Position numbers and translations under genes: made by a program
Source of the DNA: JAWKOK01 sp963765875
GTDB lineage: Bacteria > Chloroflexota > Anaerolineae > Caldilineales > Caldilineaceae
Direction of reading: 5' to 3'
DNA: 64,000 nt
Assembly (NCBI GenBank): GCA_963765875.1
Contig: CAVXYK010000003.1
Location: forward strand, 62,001 to 126,000
Shown: positions 18,418 through 27,719 of the stretch, piece after piece
Numbering within the stretch: position 1 is the stretch's first letter
Layout of the letters: each line of letters starts with the position of its first letter
Notes under the pieces: model-generated
What the model saw: only the letters and a program-made list of their open reading frames with translations
Databases searched by the model: none
What the model was told of the DNA's origin: nothing

Positions 18418-18906
18418 CTAAGCTGGAATATTCAGAATCGTCGCCAATTCAGCCAGTGCGGCTTTCTCAGCATCGTTGACGCGCACGCCGCCGATGCCCA
18501 TGAAGTCACCCTCTTTGGCAGCCTGAGCAGTGGCGACTGCGACATCGTAGTACAGTTGCTTGACCTGGGCGGCCTCTTCAGGGGTCGCTCGCTGGTCAAG
18601 CAGGGCAGATGCGGCCTTCACCTCATCCATGGCCTGGGTCTTCACCGTTTCAATATCACCCTTGGCGAACTTGGGCTGCGATTGCTTCAGTGTCTCCTTG
18701 TCCTGATATTCAGTGACCAGTTCAGTATAGAGGCCATCACCGCTCGCATTCAACGACGCCGAGGAGACCGTCTTGGCCACAGCCATGGATTCCTTGATCG
18801 TATCGCCCATGGCCGGGCTAGCCAATGTGATCACCATACCGGTGACCATTGGCGCTTCCAGCAATTGATGCCATTCCTCAGCAGTGAAATCAGCTTTGCC
18901 TGTCAT
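18418..18906 (-). CDS. Conserved-looking protein of unknown function
   Basis: A 162-residue soluble, helix-rich protein. ATG 18906 is chosen because AAGGAG lies 6 nt upstream; an in-frame start at 18939 is not supported. The N-terminal part FTAEEWHQLLEAPMVTGMVITLASP is followed by an Ala/Lys/Glu-rich helical region, a GIGGVRVND turn and a C-terminal helix (AEKAALAELATIL). No catalytic motif is seen and no family is recognised with confidence. It is separated from ndk by about 130 bp containing CACAGAG-type repeats. Confidence 0.6.
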   Translation of the reverse strand: MTGKADFTAEEWHQLLEAPMVTGMVITLASPAMGDTIKESMAVAKTVSSASLNASGDGLYTELVTEYQDKETLKQSQPKFAKGDIETVKTQAMDEVKAASALLDQRATPEEAAQVKQLYYDVAVATAQAAKEGDFMGIGGVRVNDAEKAALAELATILNIPA

Positions 18907-19039
18907 ATAGTACTCCTTCTGAATTAAGATTCTCACCACAGAGGCACAGAGTGTGCACAGAGATCACGGAGAAAACACTCATTTTTCCGCGATCATCTGT
19001 GGTCATTCTCACCGGTTCGCCAAAACTGAACCGATGCTT

Positions 19040-19486
19040 CTATTCAAAGATCCACGGATCGTTGTTGCGATCCCAGTCGATCATCTCTTCACCGAACCAA
19101 AGCGCAGTCTCAAAAGCGGCAGTTTCAGGACCGTCGCTGGCGTGAACCAGATTGCGACCGATCTCCAGACCGAAATCCGAGCGGATGGTGCCGGGTTCGG
19201 CTTCTGCCGGGTTGGTAGCTCCGACGGTCTTGCGCACGACGTTGATGGCATTGGTACCCTCGACGACCAAGGCCACAACCGGCGAACTGGTGATGTATTC
19301 GATCAGGCTGCCGTAAAAGGGTCGCTCCTTGTGCACGGCATAGTGCTCCTGGGCCAGCTCGGCGCTGACGTGGATCATCTTCATGGCCACGATCTTCAGG
19401 CCCCGTCGCTCAAAGCGCGAGACGATTTCGCCGATCAGGCCACGTTGCACAGAATCTGGTTTCAAAATGATAAAGGTACGTTCCAC
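19040..19486 (-). CDS. ndk: Nucleoside diphosphate kinase
   Basis: A 148-residue housekeeping enzyme that moves the gamma-phosphate of ATP to NDPs through a phospho-histidine. The N terminus ERTFIILKPDSVQRGLIGEI, the KERPFYGSLIEYITSSPV region and the active-site RNLVHASDGPETA (catalytic His115) are all present. The HASD form, rather than HGSD, occurs in many bacteria and archaea. It is full length for the family. Start ATG 19486 is the family start. Confidence 0.95.
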   Translation of the reverse strand: MERTFIILKPDSVQRGLIGEIVSRFERRGLKIVAMKMIHVSAELAQEHYAVHKERPFYGSLIEYITSSPVVALVVEGTNAINVVRKTVGATNPAEAEPGTIRSDFGLEIGRNLVHASDGPETAAFETALWFGEEMIDWDRNNDPWIFE

Positions 19487-19668
19487 GATTTTGTTCTCCT
19501 AGTTTTGAGTTTGCTTTTTTTGCCACAGATTCACACAGATAATGATTGGATGGGACACTGATTTTCTGGACATCTCATGACATTGAGTCCTATGGTTACT
19601 GGGGCCCCGTGCTGCCAATGCACCTCAACAAATCAGTCTCAATTGTGTGTTCGTCTATGGCTAATTTC

Positions 19669-20526
19669 TTAACTTTCATCCCCGATCAGCCTAGCCTCGT
19701 CCACCGAAAGAGTGAGCGGCACTGGCCCCTTCGCCAGCAGACGCTCCACCAACTTTTCAGACGAAGGGGCGCTCTCTAGGTGCAGCCACTGACGGGCAAA
19801 TTCACCGTCCGGATCCATGGAAAGAATCGGATCGTGGGCCAGAGCACGATCGTCCTCATCGCCAGATGCAGCAATCACAACCCAGGCCATGATGAGATGT
19901 CGATGCTGCTTGACTAGATAGAGTCCAATCTGGTAGGCATCATCCCGAGATCCCATCCGCCACAGCGCAACCATCAGGCCGACCAGAAAATCGATACGCC
20001 GCGGATCTGCCTCGATCAAGGCCCGATATTCGGTGGCCGCATGTCGCCAGCGATAGCCATGTCGATAGACTGTGGCCAGACAAGCTTGATTGAGCACCAA
20101 CTCAGCGTTAGGCTCAAGATTCGTCCGGCTCAGCCCACTGCGCACATCGGGGTCAAACGGCGCTACTTCAAATGCACGCTGCCAGATCGCATGAGACTTT
20201 GCCCGTTGGCCGCGCTCTTCAACACCGCGTGCCACTGCGCGCCATGCCAGAGCATTGTTTGGATCAGCCTGGAGCAACCGACGCCCCCATTCTTCACCTT
20301 CGTCCCAATGCTTGAGCCGCCAAGCGGCTCGTAGCAACCACTGATAGGTGTCCAAATGGCGGGGCATCTGTCTCAATACCACCTGTGCCAGAGCAGTGAT
20401 GTCAGAGGGGCGATCATTGCGCAACACATACCTCATCGCGCGGCGACAGCCGGCCAATTCCACGATCTCGGTTGCATCCGGCTCTGGGCCGGCCAATCGG
20501 CCTATCGACATGGCGCTTTCATCCAC
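19669..20526 (-). CDS. TPR-repeat protein
   Basis: A 285-residue protein made of tetratricopeptide-like helical pairs. Clear units include WLLRAAWRLKHWDEGEEWGRR, ALAWRAVARGVEERGQRAKS with FEVAPFDPD, and WRHAATEYRALIEADPRR. TPR arrays mediate protein contacts; no enzymatic domain or membrane segment is present. The start may be ATG 20526 or 20511; neither has a strong ribosome site. It stands between ndk and the HDAC-led end of the BMP operon, with no obvious functional link. Confidence 0.65.
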   Translation of the reverse strand: MDESAMSIGRLAGPEPDATEIVELAGCRRAMRYVLRNDRPSDITALAQVVLRQMPRHLDTYQWLLRAAWRLKHWDEGEEWGRRLLQADPNNALAWRAVARGVEERGQRAKSHAIWQRAFEVAPFDPDVRSGLSRTNLEPNAELVLNQACLATVYRHGYRWRHAATEYRALIEADPRRIDFLVGLMVALWRMGSRDDAYQIGLYLVKQHRHLIMAWVVIAASGDEDDRALAHDPILSMDPDGEFARQWLHLESAPSSEKLVERLLAKGPVPLTLSVDEARLIGDES

Positions 20527-20659
20527 AGCGGGTCAGTATCCAGAAAAATGGAACTCGTGTCAAAATCGGTTGGTCTCAATCCGTCAAACAGTTCGAGGCT
20601 GCAAAAAATACCTGTCACAGATTCACACTGATGGAAAGAGGATAAGAGACAGATAGACT

Positions 20660-20813
20660 CTAGCTGGCTGTCGGAGTAACGAGAAAAAATGGGACGCGGA
20701 TGACACGGATATGACGGATTCTCGCTGATTTTTCCGACTTAATCCGTGCATATCCGCCAATTCAGCGTCATCCGTGTCCTATCAGTTTACTCTCCGACAA
20801 GCTGCTAGAAGCA
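20660..20813. repeat. Nested inverted repeat with 7-nt units (CGGAT type)
   Basis: The outer arms resemble TAGCTGGCTGTCGGAGTAA (about 20661-20680) and its imperfect complement near 20787-20810. The inner arms at 20691-20720 and 20741-20779 consist of 7-nt steps (GACGCGG, ATGACAC, GGATATG, ACGGATT; and AATCCGT, GCATATC, CGCCAAT, TCAGCGT, CATCCGT). It occupies most of the 293-bp gap between the TPR gene and the HDAC gene. Confidence 0.65.
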
Positions 20814-20819
20814 CTCATT

Positions 20820-21875
20820 CTAAGGTAACGAATAGCGCGGAGGATCCGCGATATTGTGCAGGCTGATGAGGCGACTGAGCAGTTCTGTCACGTCACGCTC
20901 GGCTCCGAAGCGGGGCACACCAAATGGGTCACTTGGCTCCCCATTGCTGCCGGTCAATTCACGTAGCGTCGTCAAGACTGAGTGGGCCAACACATCGAGA
21001 TGATAGCCCCCCTCCAGAGCGGCGACCAATCGCCCTCCGCATACTTCATCAGCCAATTCAAGCAGTTCATGGACGAGGGCGCCGTAGCCGGAAATCGTCA
21101 GGTGCATGCTTGCAAGCGGATCAAGCCAGTGAGCATCGTAGCCGGCCGAAAGCAATATCAGGCCGGGTCGGAACTCTCGTGCCAGAGGAAGCAACAGAGA
21201 ACGAAAAGCCGCCAGGTAGCCTGCATCACCTACATGTGGCGGCAAAGGCACATTGACAGTGCTTCCTCTTGAGATCTCCGTACCCACTTCGTTGGCCTCG
21301 CCTGTTCCCGGATAGTAGGGAAACTGGTGTGCGCTGAAAAAAAGCACAGAGGGATCGTCGTAGAAAATATCTTGCGTACCGTTGCCATGATGCACATCAA
21401 AATCAACAATTAAGACTCTGTCAATGCCATGTACATCCTGAGCCCAGCGTGCAGCAATCGAGGCGTTGGCCAGCAAGCAGAAGCCCATGCCGACATCCTG
21501 TGTCGCATGGTGGCCCGGCGGCCGAACCAGTGCAAAGCCGTTGTCGGCCTGCCCCCAGAGTACGGCATCCAACACGCTCAGCAGACCGCCGGCCGCCAGC
21601 AGCGCAGCCTGGTACGAATCATCGTTGACGTAGGTATCTGCATCCAAGCGGCCCACGCCGGCCGCCGATTGTAGGCGCCGGATATATCGTGGCGTATGCA
21701 CGCGAAGAATCGCGTCCATAGAGACGGGCTTGCTTTCGACGCGCAGCATGCTGTCGAGGATGCCGTCGGCCTCCAACAGAGACCATGTCTGTTGCAGTCG
21801 CCGATAGTTCTCAGGATGGCCATCGAGCGTATGGCGCAGGTTAAATGGGTCGTAGACAAAGGCTGTTTTGCGCAT
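20820..21875 (-). CDS. Histone-deacetylase-family Zn hydrolase (AcuC/acetylpolyamine amidohydrolase type)
   Basis: A 351-residue arginase/deacetylase-fold enzyme that removes acetyl groups from lysine, polyamines or related amines. All class I/II HDAC elements are visible: RPPGHHA with the His122-His123 charge relay, DFDVHHGNG (Asp160, His162 as Zn ligands), SAGYDAH (Asp247 as third ligand) and the LEGGYH loop with the transition-state Tyr. It should therefore be active. It is the last gene of a minus-strand operon, 13 bp after the toroid-fold protein, downstream of a BMP-type ABC importer. The setting suggests deacetylation of an imported compound, but a protein or polyamine substrate cannot be excluded. 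Confidence 0.88.
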   Translation of the reverse strand: MRKTAFVYDPFNLRHTLDGHPENYRRLQQTWSLLEADGILDSMLRVESKPVSMDAILRVHTPRYIRRLQSAAGVGRLDADTYVNDDSYQAALLAAGGLLSVLDAVLWGQADNGFALVRPPGHHATQDVGMGFCLLANASIAARWAQDVHGIDRVLIVDFDVHHGNGTQDIFYDDPSVLFFSAHQFPYYPGTGEANEVGTEISRGSTVNVPLPPHVGDAGYLAAFRSLLLPLAREFRPGLILLSAGYDAHWLDPLASMHLTISGYGALVHELLELADEVCGGRLVAALEGGYHLDVLAHSVLTTLRELTGSNGEPSDPFGVPRFGAERDVTELLSRLISLHNIADPPRYSLP

Positions 21876-21888
21876 GGGTGGCAGAACT

Positions 21889-23631
21889 CTATTCAGTCAT
21901 AAAATTTGGTCGGAAAAGACGCCGCTCGAGGCCGCTCTCCATATTATCGACCAGTTCGAATTGTAAGTCGAAATCATACTCGTCCGTGTGCAGAATGCGG
22001 ATCCGGTCATGTACAAGCACGGGCAATCGGCTGTCAACGTTCTGGGTCGTGTGCAATGTTTTTCCATCCCAAACTAGGCTCAGTGTGTGCTCTTCATCCA
22101 GCGGAAGATCCAACAACGCCCACCATTGCCACTCTTCAGAGAATGTGGGGTCGACGACGATCTTATTATCGCCGATGCGAATGCCACACCCTCGCCAGAC
22201 AGCCTGACCGGCCAACGTGATGCTGGACCAAGGACCAGCCACGGTATCTTCGTCAGTGGCATCTTCATCAGTTGCATCTGCATAGATGGCAAACCAATCC
22301 TGTCTGGCTGCACTGGGCGAAACGGACGCGCCAAGTGAATTGGCCAGACGCAGGTATTCGGACGCTTCGCTTTCCCACCGGGCCTGGTCAGCGCCATCGC
22401 CCGCCAGATTCGCCAATCTCGTCGCCACGGTCAAGGCGTCAACAGCCTCGACCAACCAAGTTGCGTCGGCAGGCTCCGGCTCTGCAGAAAGGCGCCGGAC
22501 ACGCTCACGCACGATCCGCTCGGCACAAGTTTGTACGGTCGGGAAATGCTGTTCCAAAAGTTCAACATCGAAACGCCGTTCCAACACGTCATGCAGCGAG
22601 CGAAGATAGACGGCATTGAGCGCCGGCAGGGCATCTCCAGGTTTAGTCAATGGATCCTTGCGGCGCAAAGGCACTATGGGCGGCAGCGCGCCGTCTCCTT
22701 TATCGACCAGCCGTCGTAGGTTCGCTAGCAGATTGCGGCTCTGAACCGGCTCAACCGCGTCCAAGCTGTCGATGAGCAAGCCCATGCGGGAGATATCTCG
22801 ATTGGTGACTGAGAGTCCGGTGCGCAGGCGCTGTGTCCAGCGAAGCGACGCCAGCCGCCCCTCCTGAACAGCGCGGTTGAAGCGCGGGTCCGGCGTCCAC
22901 AATCTACCGGTCTTAACCTTCGTCGTCCACTCGCTGACGCTCTGTTCGAAAGCCAACTCACTGTCGCGCAGGGCCAAGAACCCGTTCCAGGCCACCTGCT
23001 CGCCCACATCGCTGACCGTGAGCAGCAATGGCACCTCGATCATGCCGTTGACCAGTACATAGTAGGTCAGTTGCGCACGCTGAGGATCGGAGAGATCTGA
23101 ACTCTGTGGCCGCGCCTGGGGATTGCCGAAGACGCGAGTACTTTCGGCGTTGCGCTGTGAGTACAGCCCCCGCTCGGACTGAGGCTCACGTTGGGCCACC
23201 AGCAGCCCGTCAACAAATCGCTGATCGAGCGGCTCACCCCAGTCAATGTCGATGTCGAGCCGCAGCAAGCGGTCCCCTTCGGCCTGGCACTGCAACAACC
23301 AGATGACGGCGCGGTCGTAGGACGTGTTGAAGGGCACAGCCAACTGTTTGCTGACGATCATCCCCTCGGTGCCCAGGATCGTCTCCTGGTAGCCAGGGTA
23401 GAATTGCGTGACCATGGGCATGAAGTCGTCGTCGTTCATGTCCCGAATGCGCAGCTTGATGTGACGCGCATAGATGGCATCAGCCCACGGCCAGAAAAGG
23501 TCGCGCAGATCGGTCTGCCCATCGGCGTGAAAGACTATATCGTGATCGGCCAGGCGAAAAGTTGCATCGGAGTCGAGACTATCGTAGTCGACGCTGTGGG
23601 GACGATCAAGAATGGGATCAAATGGATCCAT
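21889..23631 (-). CDS. Probable (alpha/alpha)6-toroid, glycosidase-like protein
   Basis: A 580-residue cytoplasmic protein with no signal peptide. The N-terminal third is beta-rich with aromatic and Asp patches (DLFWPWADAIYARHIKLRI, FYPGYQETILGTEGMIVS, RLLRLDIDIDWGEPLDQR), recalling the supersandwich domain of six-hairpin glycosidases. The middle is helical, and an acidic repeat (DATDEDATDED) precedes a C-terminal beta region. No GH family can be assigned and a catalytic carboxylate pair is not obvious. It lies 3 bp after the ABC ATPase gene and 13 bp before the HDAC-like gene, so it is translated with them and probably handles the imported substrate (inference). Confidence 0.45.
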   Translation of the reverse strand: MDPFDPILDRPHSVDYDSLDSDATFRLADHDIVFHADGQTDLRDLFWPWADAIYARHIKLRIRDMNDDDFMPMVTQFYPGYQETILGTEGMIVSKQLAVPFNTSYDRAVIWLLQCQAEGDRLLRLDIDIDWGEPLDQRFVDGLLVAQREPQSERGLYSQRNAESTRVFGNPQARPQSSDLSDPQRAQLTYYVLVNGMIEVPLLLTVSDVGEQVAWNGFLALRDSELAFEQSVSEWTTKVKTGRLWTPDPRFNRAVQEGRLASLRWTQRLRTGLSVTNRDISRMGLLIDSLDAVEPVQSRNLLANLRRLVDKGDGALPPIVPLRRKDPLTKPGDALPALNAVYLRSLHDVLERRFDVELLEQHFPTVQTCAERIVRERVRRLSAEPEPADATWLVEAVDALTVATRLANLAGDGADQARWESEASEYLRLANSLGASVSPSAARQDWFAIYADATDEDATDEDTVAGPWSSITLAGQAVWRGCGIRIGDNKIVVDPTFSEEWQWWALLDLPLDEEHTLSLVWDGKTLHTTQNVDSRLPVLVHDRIRILHTDEYDFDLQFELVDNMESGLERRLFRPNFMTE

Positions 23632-23634
23632 AAG

Positions 23635-25173
23635 CTAGGCCACCGGCGCTTCGTCACCGCGAACGCCGGCCATCAACAAGCCCAACCCCTCACGCGTTGC
23701 ATCTTCACGCGGCACAATGCCGATGATCTCGCCTTTGTACATCACGGCGATTCGATCCGACAGCGCCATGATCTCGTCCAACTCGGAGCTGACCACCATC
23801 ACAGCAACGCCTTCGTCTCGCTTGGCGATGATCTGGTTGTGGATGAACTCAATCGAACCCACGTCAATGCCACGCGTCGGCTGAGCAGCGATGAGCAGAT
23901 TGGTCGGTCGTGAAAATTCACGCGCCACAACCATCTTCTGCTGATTTCCGCCTGACAGGCTGCCGCCGGCGGTGCCAACGCCGGGCGTACGCACATCAAA
24001 CTGCTCGACCAAGGCTTCGGCATGCTCGTGAATGGCGGCCTGGTTGATGGTCAAGCGCTTGACAAAGGGAGAGAGATTGTACGTGTTTAGCACCAGGTTC
24101 TCGGCGACACTGTAGGTGCCTACCATGCCATAAGCATGTCGGTCTTCCGGCACATGGCTGCTGTGCCCTTCCTGCGTAATCTTGCGCGGGATCTCGTTTG
24201 TGATGTCTGCGCCGTTGAGGGTAACCGTGCCGTCGCTACACTTGCGCAACCCCGTGATCACCTCGACCAACTCGGTCTGGCCATTGCCCTGAACACCGGC
24301 GATACCGACCACCTCACCGGCCCGGACGTTCAGATCGACACCGTTCAAAGCTGATTCGCCCAAATCGTTCTTGGCTCTCAATCCTTGGACCTCAAGCACC
24401 ACGTCGGTGGGATGACCCTCTCCCTTTTCCACGGTCAGGATCACCTCACGGCCGACCATCATGGCGGCCAGGCTTGCCTGTGTAGCCGTCTTGGGATCAG
24501 CCTCGCCGACGACACGTCCGTTGCGCAACACGCCGATACGATCGGCCACGCGCAGCACTTCCTTGAGCTTGTGGGAGATGAAGATGATCGACTTCCCCTG
24601 CTCCTTGAGCAGTTCCATGACTTCAAAAAGACCCTCAATTTCCTGAGGTGTGAGCACGGCTGTCGGCTCATCCAAAATCAGGATATCGGCGTTGCGATAG
24701 AGCGTCTTGACGATCTCCACGCGCTGGCGCATGCCCACAGGCAGATCTTCGACCATGGCGTAGGGGTCGACATCCAGGTTGTAGCGATGGGAAAGCTCGA
24801 TGATCCGATCGGCCACAGTCTTGGTGTCCAACAAGCCACGTTTAGTGGTCTCACTGCCGAGCATGATGTTCTCGGCCACAGTCATTACCGGCACCAGTTG
24901 GAAATGCTGATGCACCATGCCGATACCTAAATCGATGGCATCATTGGGCGTGGACATCTTCACAACCTGGCCGTTGACGAGGATCTCGCCTTCGGTCGGC
25001 TGGTAGAGGCCATAGATAACATTCATCAACGTGGACTTGCCCGCGCCGTTTTCGCCCAGCAACGCCAGAACCTCGCTCTTGTTGAGAGTGAGATTCACGT
25101 CTTCGTTGGCAATCACACCGGGAAAAACTTTTGTGATGCCTCGGGTTTCAAGAACGGGTCTGTTGTCGGTCAA
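23635..25173 (-). CDS. BMP/nucleoside-type ABC transporter, double ATP-binding subunit
   Basis: A 512-residue protein with two fused ABC domains, the layout of sugar/nucleoside importers such as YufO. The first domain has Walker A GENGAGKST, the Q-loop in MVHQHFQLV, a degenerate signature (DLPVGMRQRVEI) and Walker B ILILDEPTAVLT. The second has a degenerate Walker A (GVQGNGQTE), the signature LSGGNQQKMVVARE and Walker B LLIAAQPTRGID, in which Glu is replaced by Gln, as in other members. It energises the two permeases encoded upstream. The 129-bp gap to the upstream permease gene contains a 7-nt-unit hairpin. Confidence 0.9.
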   Translation of the reverse strand: MTDNRPVLETRGITKVFPGVIANEDVNLTLNKSEVLALLGENGAGKSTLMNVIYGLYQPTEGEILVNGQVVKMSTPNDAIDLGIGMVHQHFQLVPVMTVAENIMLGSETTKRGLLDTKTVADRIIELSHRYNLDVDPYAMVEDLPVGMRQRVEIVKTLYRNADILILDEPTAVLTPQEIEGLFEVMELLKEQGKSIIFISHKLKEVLRVADRIGVLRNGRVVGEADPKTATQASLAAMMVGREVILTVEKGEGHPTDVVLEVQGLRAKNDLGESALNGVDLNVRAGEVVGIAGVQGNGQTELVEVITGLRKCSDGTVTLNGADITNEIPRKITQEGHSSHVPEDRHAYGMVGTYSVAENLVLNTYNLSPFVKRLTINQAAIHEHAEALVEQFDVRTPGVGTAGGSLSGGNQQKMVVAREFSRPTNLLIAAQPTRGIDVGSIEFIHNQIIAKRDEGVAVMVVSSELDEIMALSDRIAVMYKGEIIGIVPREDATREGLGLLMAGVRGDEAPVA

Positions 25174-25193
25174 GATTGTTCTCCTAAAAAGGG

Positions 25194-25316
25194 TCGAGGA
25201 ACAAGGATCAAAGATCGGAGGTCAGACTGGCTCGAAGAACCTTGATCCGATCGTACGCAGAGTCAGTTTTTTGATCTTTGTTCTTTACTCTTCGCTCTTC
25301 GTCTACTCTGAACTCG
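25194..25316. repeat. 7-nt-unit inverted repeat (GATCAAA/TTTGATC type)
   Basis: The purine arm at about 25194-25225 contains steps such as GAACAAG, GATCAAA, GATCGG. The pyrimidine arm at 25269-25304 reads TTTGATC, TTTGTTC, TTTACTC, TTCGCTC, TTCGTCT. The right arm runs into the stop codon of the permease gene at 25303. In mRNA this hairpin separates the permease and ATPase cistrons. Confidence 0.65.
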
Positions 25317-26355
25317 ACTCAGTCTCATACACCTTGCCTTCGGCGGCGGGCGGACGCACACGACCCACGAAACCGGAGACGGCGATGATGGTGACGACGT
25401 AGGGCAACATGGCGATGAACTGGCGCGGGATGACTGTCACGCCGGCCAATAATAACTCATTCTGCAACGCCTGGGTGTAGCCAAAGAGCGCTGATGCGCC
25501 CAGGGCGCCAAAGGGCATCCAATTGCCGAAGATCATGGCGGCCAGCGAGATGAAGCCACGCCCTGCGGTCATGCCCTCCTGAAACTGACCCACGGCCTCC
25601 AGGACTAGAAATCCCCCGGCCAAACCGGCAAGCATACCGCCTATTGTCGTGTTGATATAGCGGAAGCGATTCACATTGATGCCGACTGTGTCCGCCGCAC
25701 TGGGATGCTCACCACAGGCACGCGTGCGCAGCCCCCATTTTGTGTAGAAGAGACCGACGTGCACGACCACCACAAGGATTAGAGCTACATAGGTGAGCGG
25801 GGGGTTGTTAAAGACAACGTCTCCAATCACCGGAATGTCGCCCAGAATGGGAATCTTGACCGGGCCAAACTTGCCCTGCGCCACTGCATCTCGATTGTAG
25901 AGATAGGCCGTGAAGCCTGCCGCCAACGTAATGATCACCGTACCGGAGATGATCTGATCCATACGATAGCGAATGGAAAAGGTGGCGTGCAGCAGGCCAA
26001 GCAGCCCGCCGATCAACAAGGCCCCTAAGACGCCCATGCCCAGGCTGGCAGCCAGCGGCCAGCTGTTGGTCGCGACCTTGGCCACGAATGCAGCAAAGGC
26101 GCCACCCAGCATCATGCCTTCGATACCGATGTTGATGATGCCCGTCCGCTCGCAGAGAATGCCGCAGAGGGCGCCCAATATGAGCGGAATCGTTGCACGC
26201 AGGGTGAAGTTCAGTGCACTCACGCCAAAGAGTACGCGCAGCGTTTGAGAGTTGCCCAGAGCCGTCGTGTTGACCAGAATCGCCATGACGACCAGGAATA
26301 TCGCAAAGCCGATGGCAATTTTGGAAGACGTATTAAGCGCACGATTACGTGTCAT
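25303..26355 (-). CDS. BMP/nucleoside-type ABC transporter permease (YufQ-like)
   Basis: A 350-residue BPD-transporter-2-family permease. Hydrophobic helices start at IAIGFAIFLVVMAILVNTTAL; the conserved region GALCGILCERTGIINIGIEGMMLGGAF is the diagnostic motif of this family, followed by RACGEHPSAADTVGIN, the cytoplasmic coupling loop. Members import nucleosides or related compounds. It lies 83 bp downstream of the sister permease gene in the same operon. Confidence 0.88.
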   Translation of the reverse strand: MTRNRALNTSSKIAIGFAIFLVVMAILVNTTALGNSQTLRVLFGVSALNFTLRATIPLILGALCGILCERTGIINIGIEGMMLGGAFAAFVAKVATNSWPLAASLGMGVLGALLIGGLLGLLHATFSIRYRMDQIISGTVIITLAAGFTAYLYNRDAVAQGKFGPVKIPILGDIPVIGDVVFNNPPLTYVALILVVVVHVGLFYTKWGLRTRACGEHPSAADTVGINVNRFRYINTTIGGMLAGLAGGFLVLEAVGQFQEGMTAGRGFISLAAMIFGNWMPFGALGASALFGYTQALQNELLLAGVTVIPRQFIAMLPYVVTIIAVSGFVGRVRPPAAEGKVYETESSSE

Positions 26356-26438
26356 AGTCGATAGGTTCCAGGTTGTGGAAAATCAGCCTCATCCGAAAAA
26401 GCCGCAGTCTATCCTTCGATACGGCTACAGTGCCCCGA

Positions 26439-27557
26439 TCACCAACTGACAGAGGGCGAGCCTTCAACCTCATCAGCAGGCTTCTTGATGCGGTAGATCT
26501 GGCGGATCAACAGTGGAGCAGCCACGAAAGCCAGCACCAGTGCCTGAATAATCTGAATGATGTCGGCGGAGACGCCGGATTGAAACTGCATCTGCGAGGC
26601 GCCGCCATTGAGCGCACCAAAGAGGAAAGCCGCCAGCATCACACCAAAGGGATTGGTCTGACCCAGCAGCGCCACGGTGATGCCGTCAAAGCCGACCGAG
26701 CCGCCAAACTCCGGCGCAAATTTGTGATTGATCCCCAATGTTTCGATGCCGCCGGCCATGCCGGCAAGGCCGCCCGCGATCATCATCGTCAGCACAATGG
26801 TCCAATTGACACGGATGCCCGCATAGGCAGCAGCCTTCATGTTCTGGCCGACAGTGCGGATCTCAAAACCGGTGACCATCCTGTAGAGCAGCCACCAGAT
26901 GACCACCACGGTGATCAACGCAATAAACAGACCGGCGTGGACACGATAGGGTGGGCCGACGAGCCAGGGTAGACGCGCCGACTCAAAAATGGTGGGTGTC
27001 TGTGAAATGGGGCCGGCGTCGGGATCCCAGAGGGGACCGGGTGTCTGTCCCTGACTGCCGCCTGCATAGACAGTCCATCCGGCGAAGAGCGCGGCAATGT
27101 AGTTGAGCATGATGGTGACGATCACTTCATGCGCACCGGTTGTCACCTTGAGAATGCCGGGAATCGCTCCCCACAGCATGCCGCCCAAAGCCCCGGCCGC
27201 AAGCGCCAGCGTCACATGCAAAAAAGAGGGCAAGCCTTCAAAATTGATCCCCACGAAGACAGCAAAAATGGTCCCCATCATGAACTGTCCGGCAGCGCCA
27301 ATATTAAAGAGCCCGGCCTTAAAGGCCACGGCTACGGAAAGACCGGTAAAAATGAATGGGATCGTGAGCCGGATGGTCCGCGCCCACGCTTTGCCACTGC
27401 CGAACGCGCCCTGAAACAGCCCCTTGTAGGCAGTGATCGGGTCGTCGCCGGAGACGAACATGACGATGGCGCCGACGACAAGCGCTGTGAAAAGCGCTAA
27501 TACCGGAATGACCATTGGACGGAAGATACGTCGAGCCAAGGAAGGTTTTTCGCTCAT
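26439..27557 (-). CDS. BMP/nucleoside-type ABC transporter permease (YufP-like)
   Basis: A 372-residue partner permease of the BPD-transporter-2 family. After a short basic N terminus (SLARRIFRPMVIPVLALF) come about eight to ten helices. The family motif FKAGLFNIGAAGQFMMGTIFAV is present, as is the coupling segment TVGQNMKAAAYAGIRVN. It pairs with the 350-residue permease and is separated from the upstream lipoprotein gene by a 7-nt-unit hairpin. Confidence 0.88.
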   Translation of the reverse strand: MSEKPSLARRIFRPMVIPVLALFTALVVGAIVMFVSGDDPITAYKGLFQGAFGSGKAWARTIRLTIPFIFTGLSVAVAFKAGLFNIGAAGQFMMGTIFAVFVGINFEGLPSFLHVTLALAAGALGGMLWGAIPGILKVTTGAHEVIVTIMLNYIAALFAGWTVYAGGSQGQTPGPLWDPDAGPISQTPTIFESARLPWLVGPPYRVHAGLFIALITVVVIWWLLYRMVTGFEIRTVGQNMKAAAYAGIRVNWTIVLTMMIAGGLAGMAGGIETLGINHKFAPEFGGSVGFDGITVALLGQTNPFGVMLAAFLFGALNGGASQMQFQSGVSADIIQIIQALVLAFVAAPLLIRQIYRIKKPADEVEGSPSVSW

Positions 27558-27575
27558 GCGCTTTTTGTCCAGAAG

Positions 27576-27718
27576 TGAGAGGGTAAAGGGGGATCGGGAA
27601 CTGGGGAATCGGGATTGGTGATCGGTGACTGGGGATTAGGAACTGGGACCCAGATTTCCGATTCCCCAATCCCTATTCCCCAATCCCTATTCCCTAATCA
27701 CCAATCCCCATTCACTAT
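27576..27718. repeat. 7-nt-unit inverted repeat (GGGGATT/GGGAATA type)
   Basis: The G-rich arm at 27576-27650 steps by 7 nt (GGGATCG, GGAACTG, GGGAATC, GGGATTG, GTGATCG, GTGACTG, GGGATTA). The C-rich arm at 27658-27717 does likewise (CCCCAAT, CCCTATT, CCCCAAT, CCCTATT, CCCTAAT, CACCAAT). Together they fill the gap between the lipoprotein and permease genes. This is the longest such hairpin in the window and could act as a processing or attenuation site that favours binding-protein expression. Confidence 0.75.
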
Positions 27719-27719
27719 T

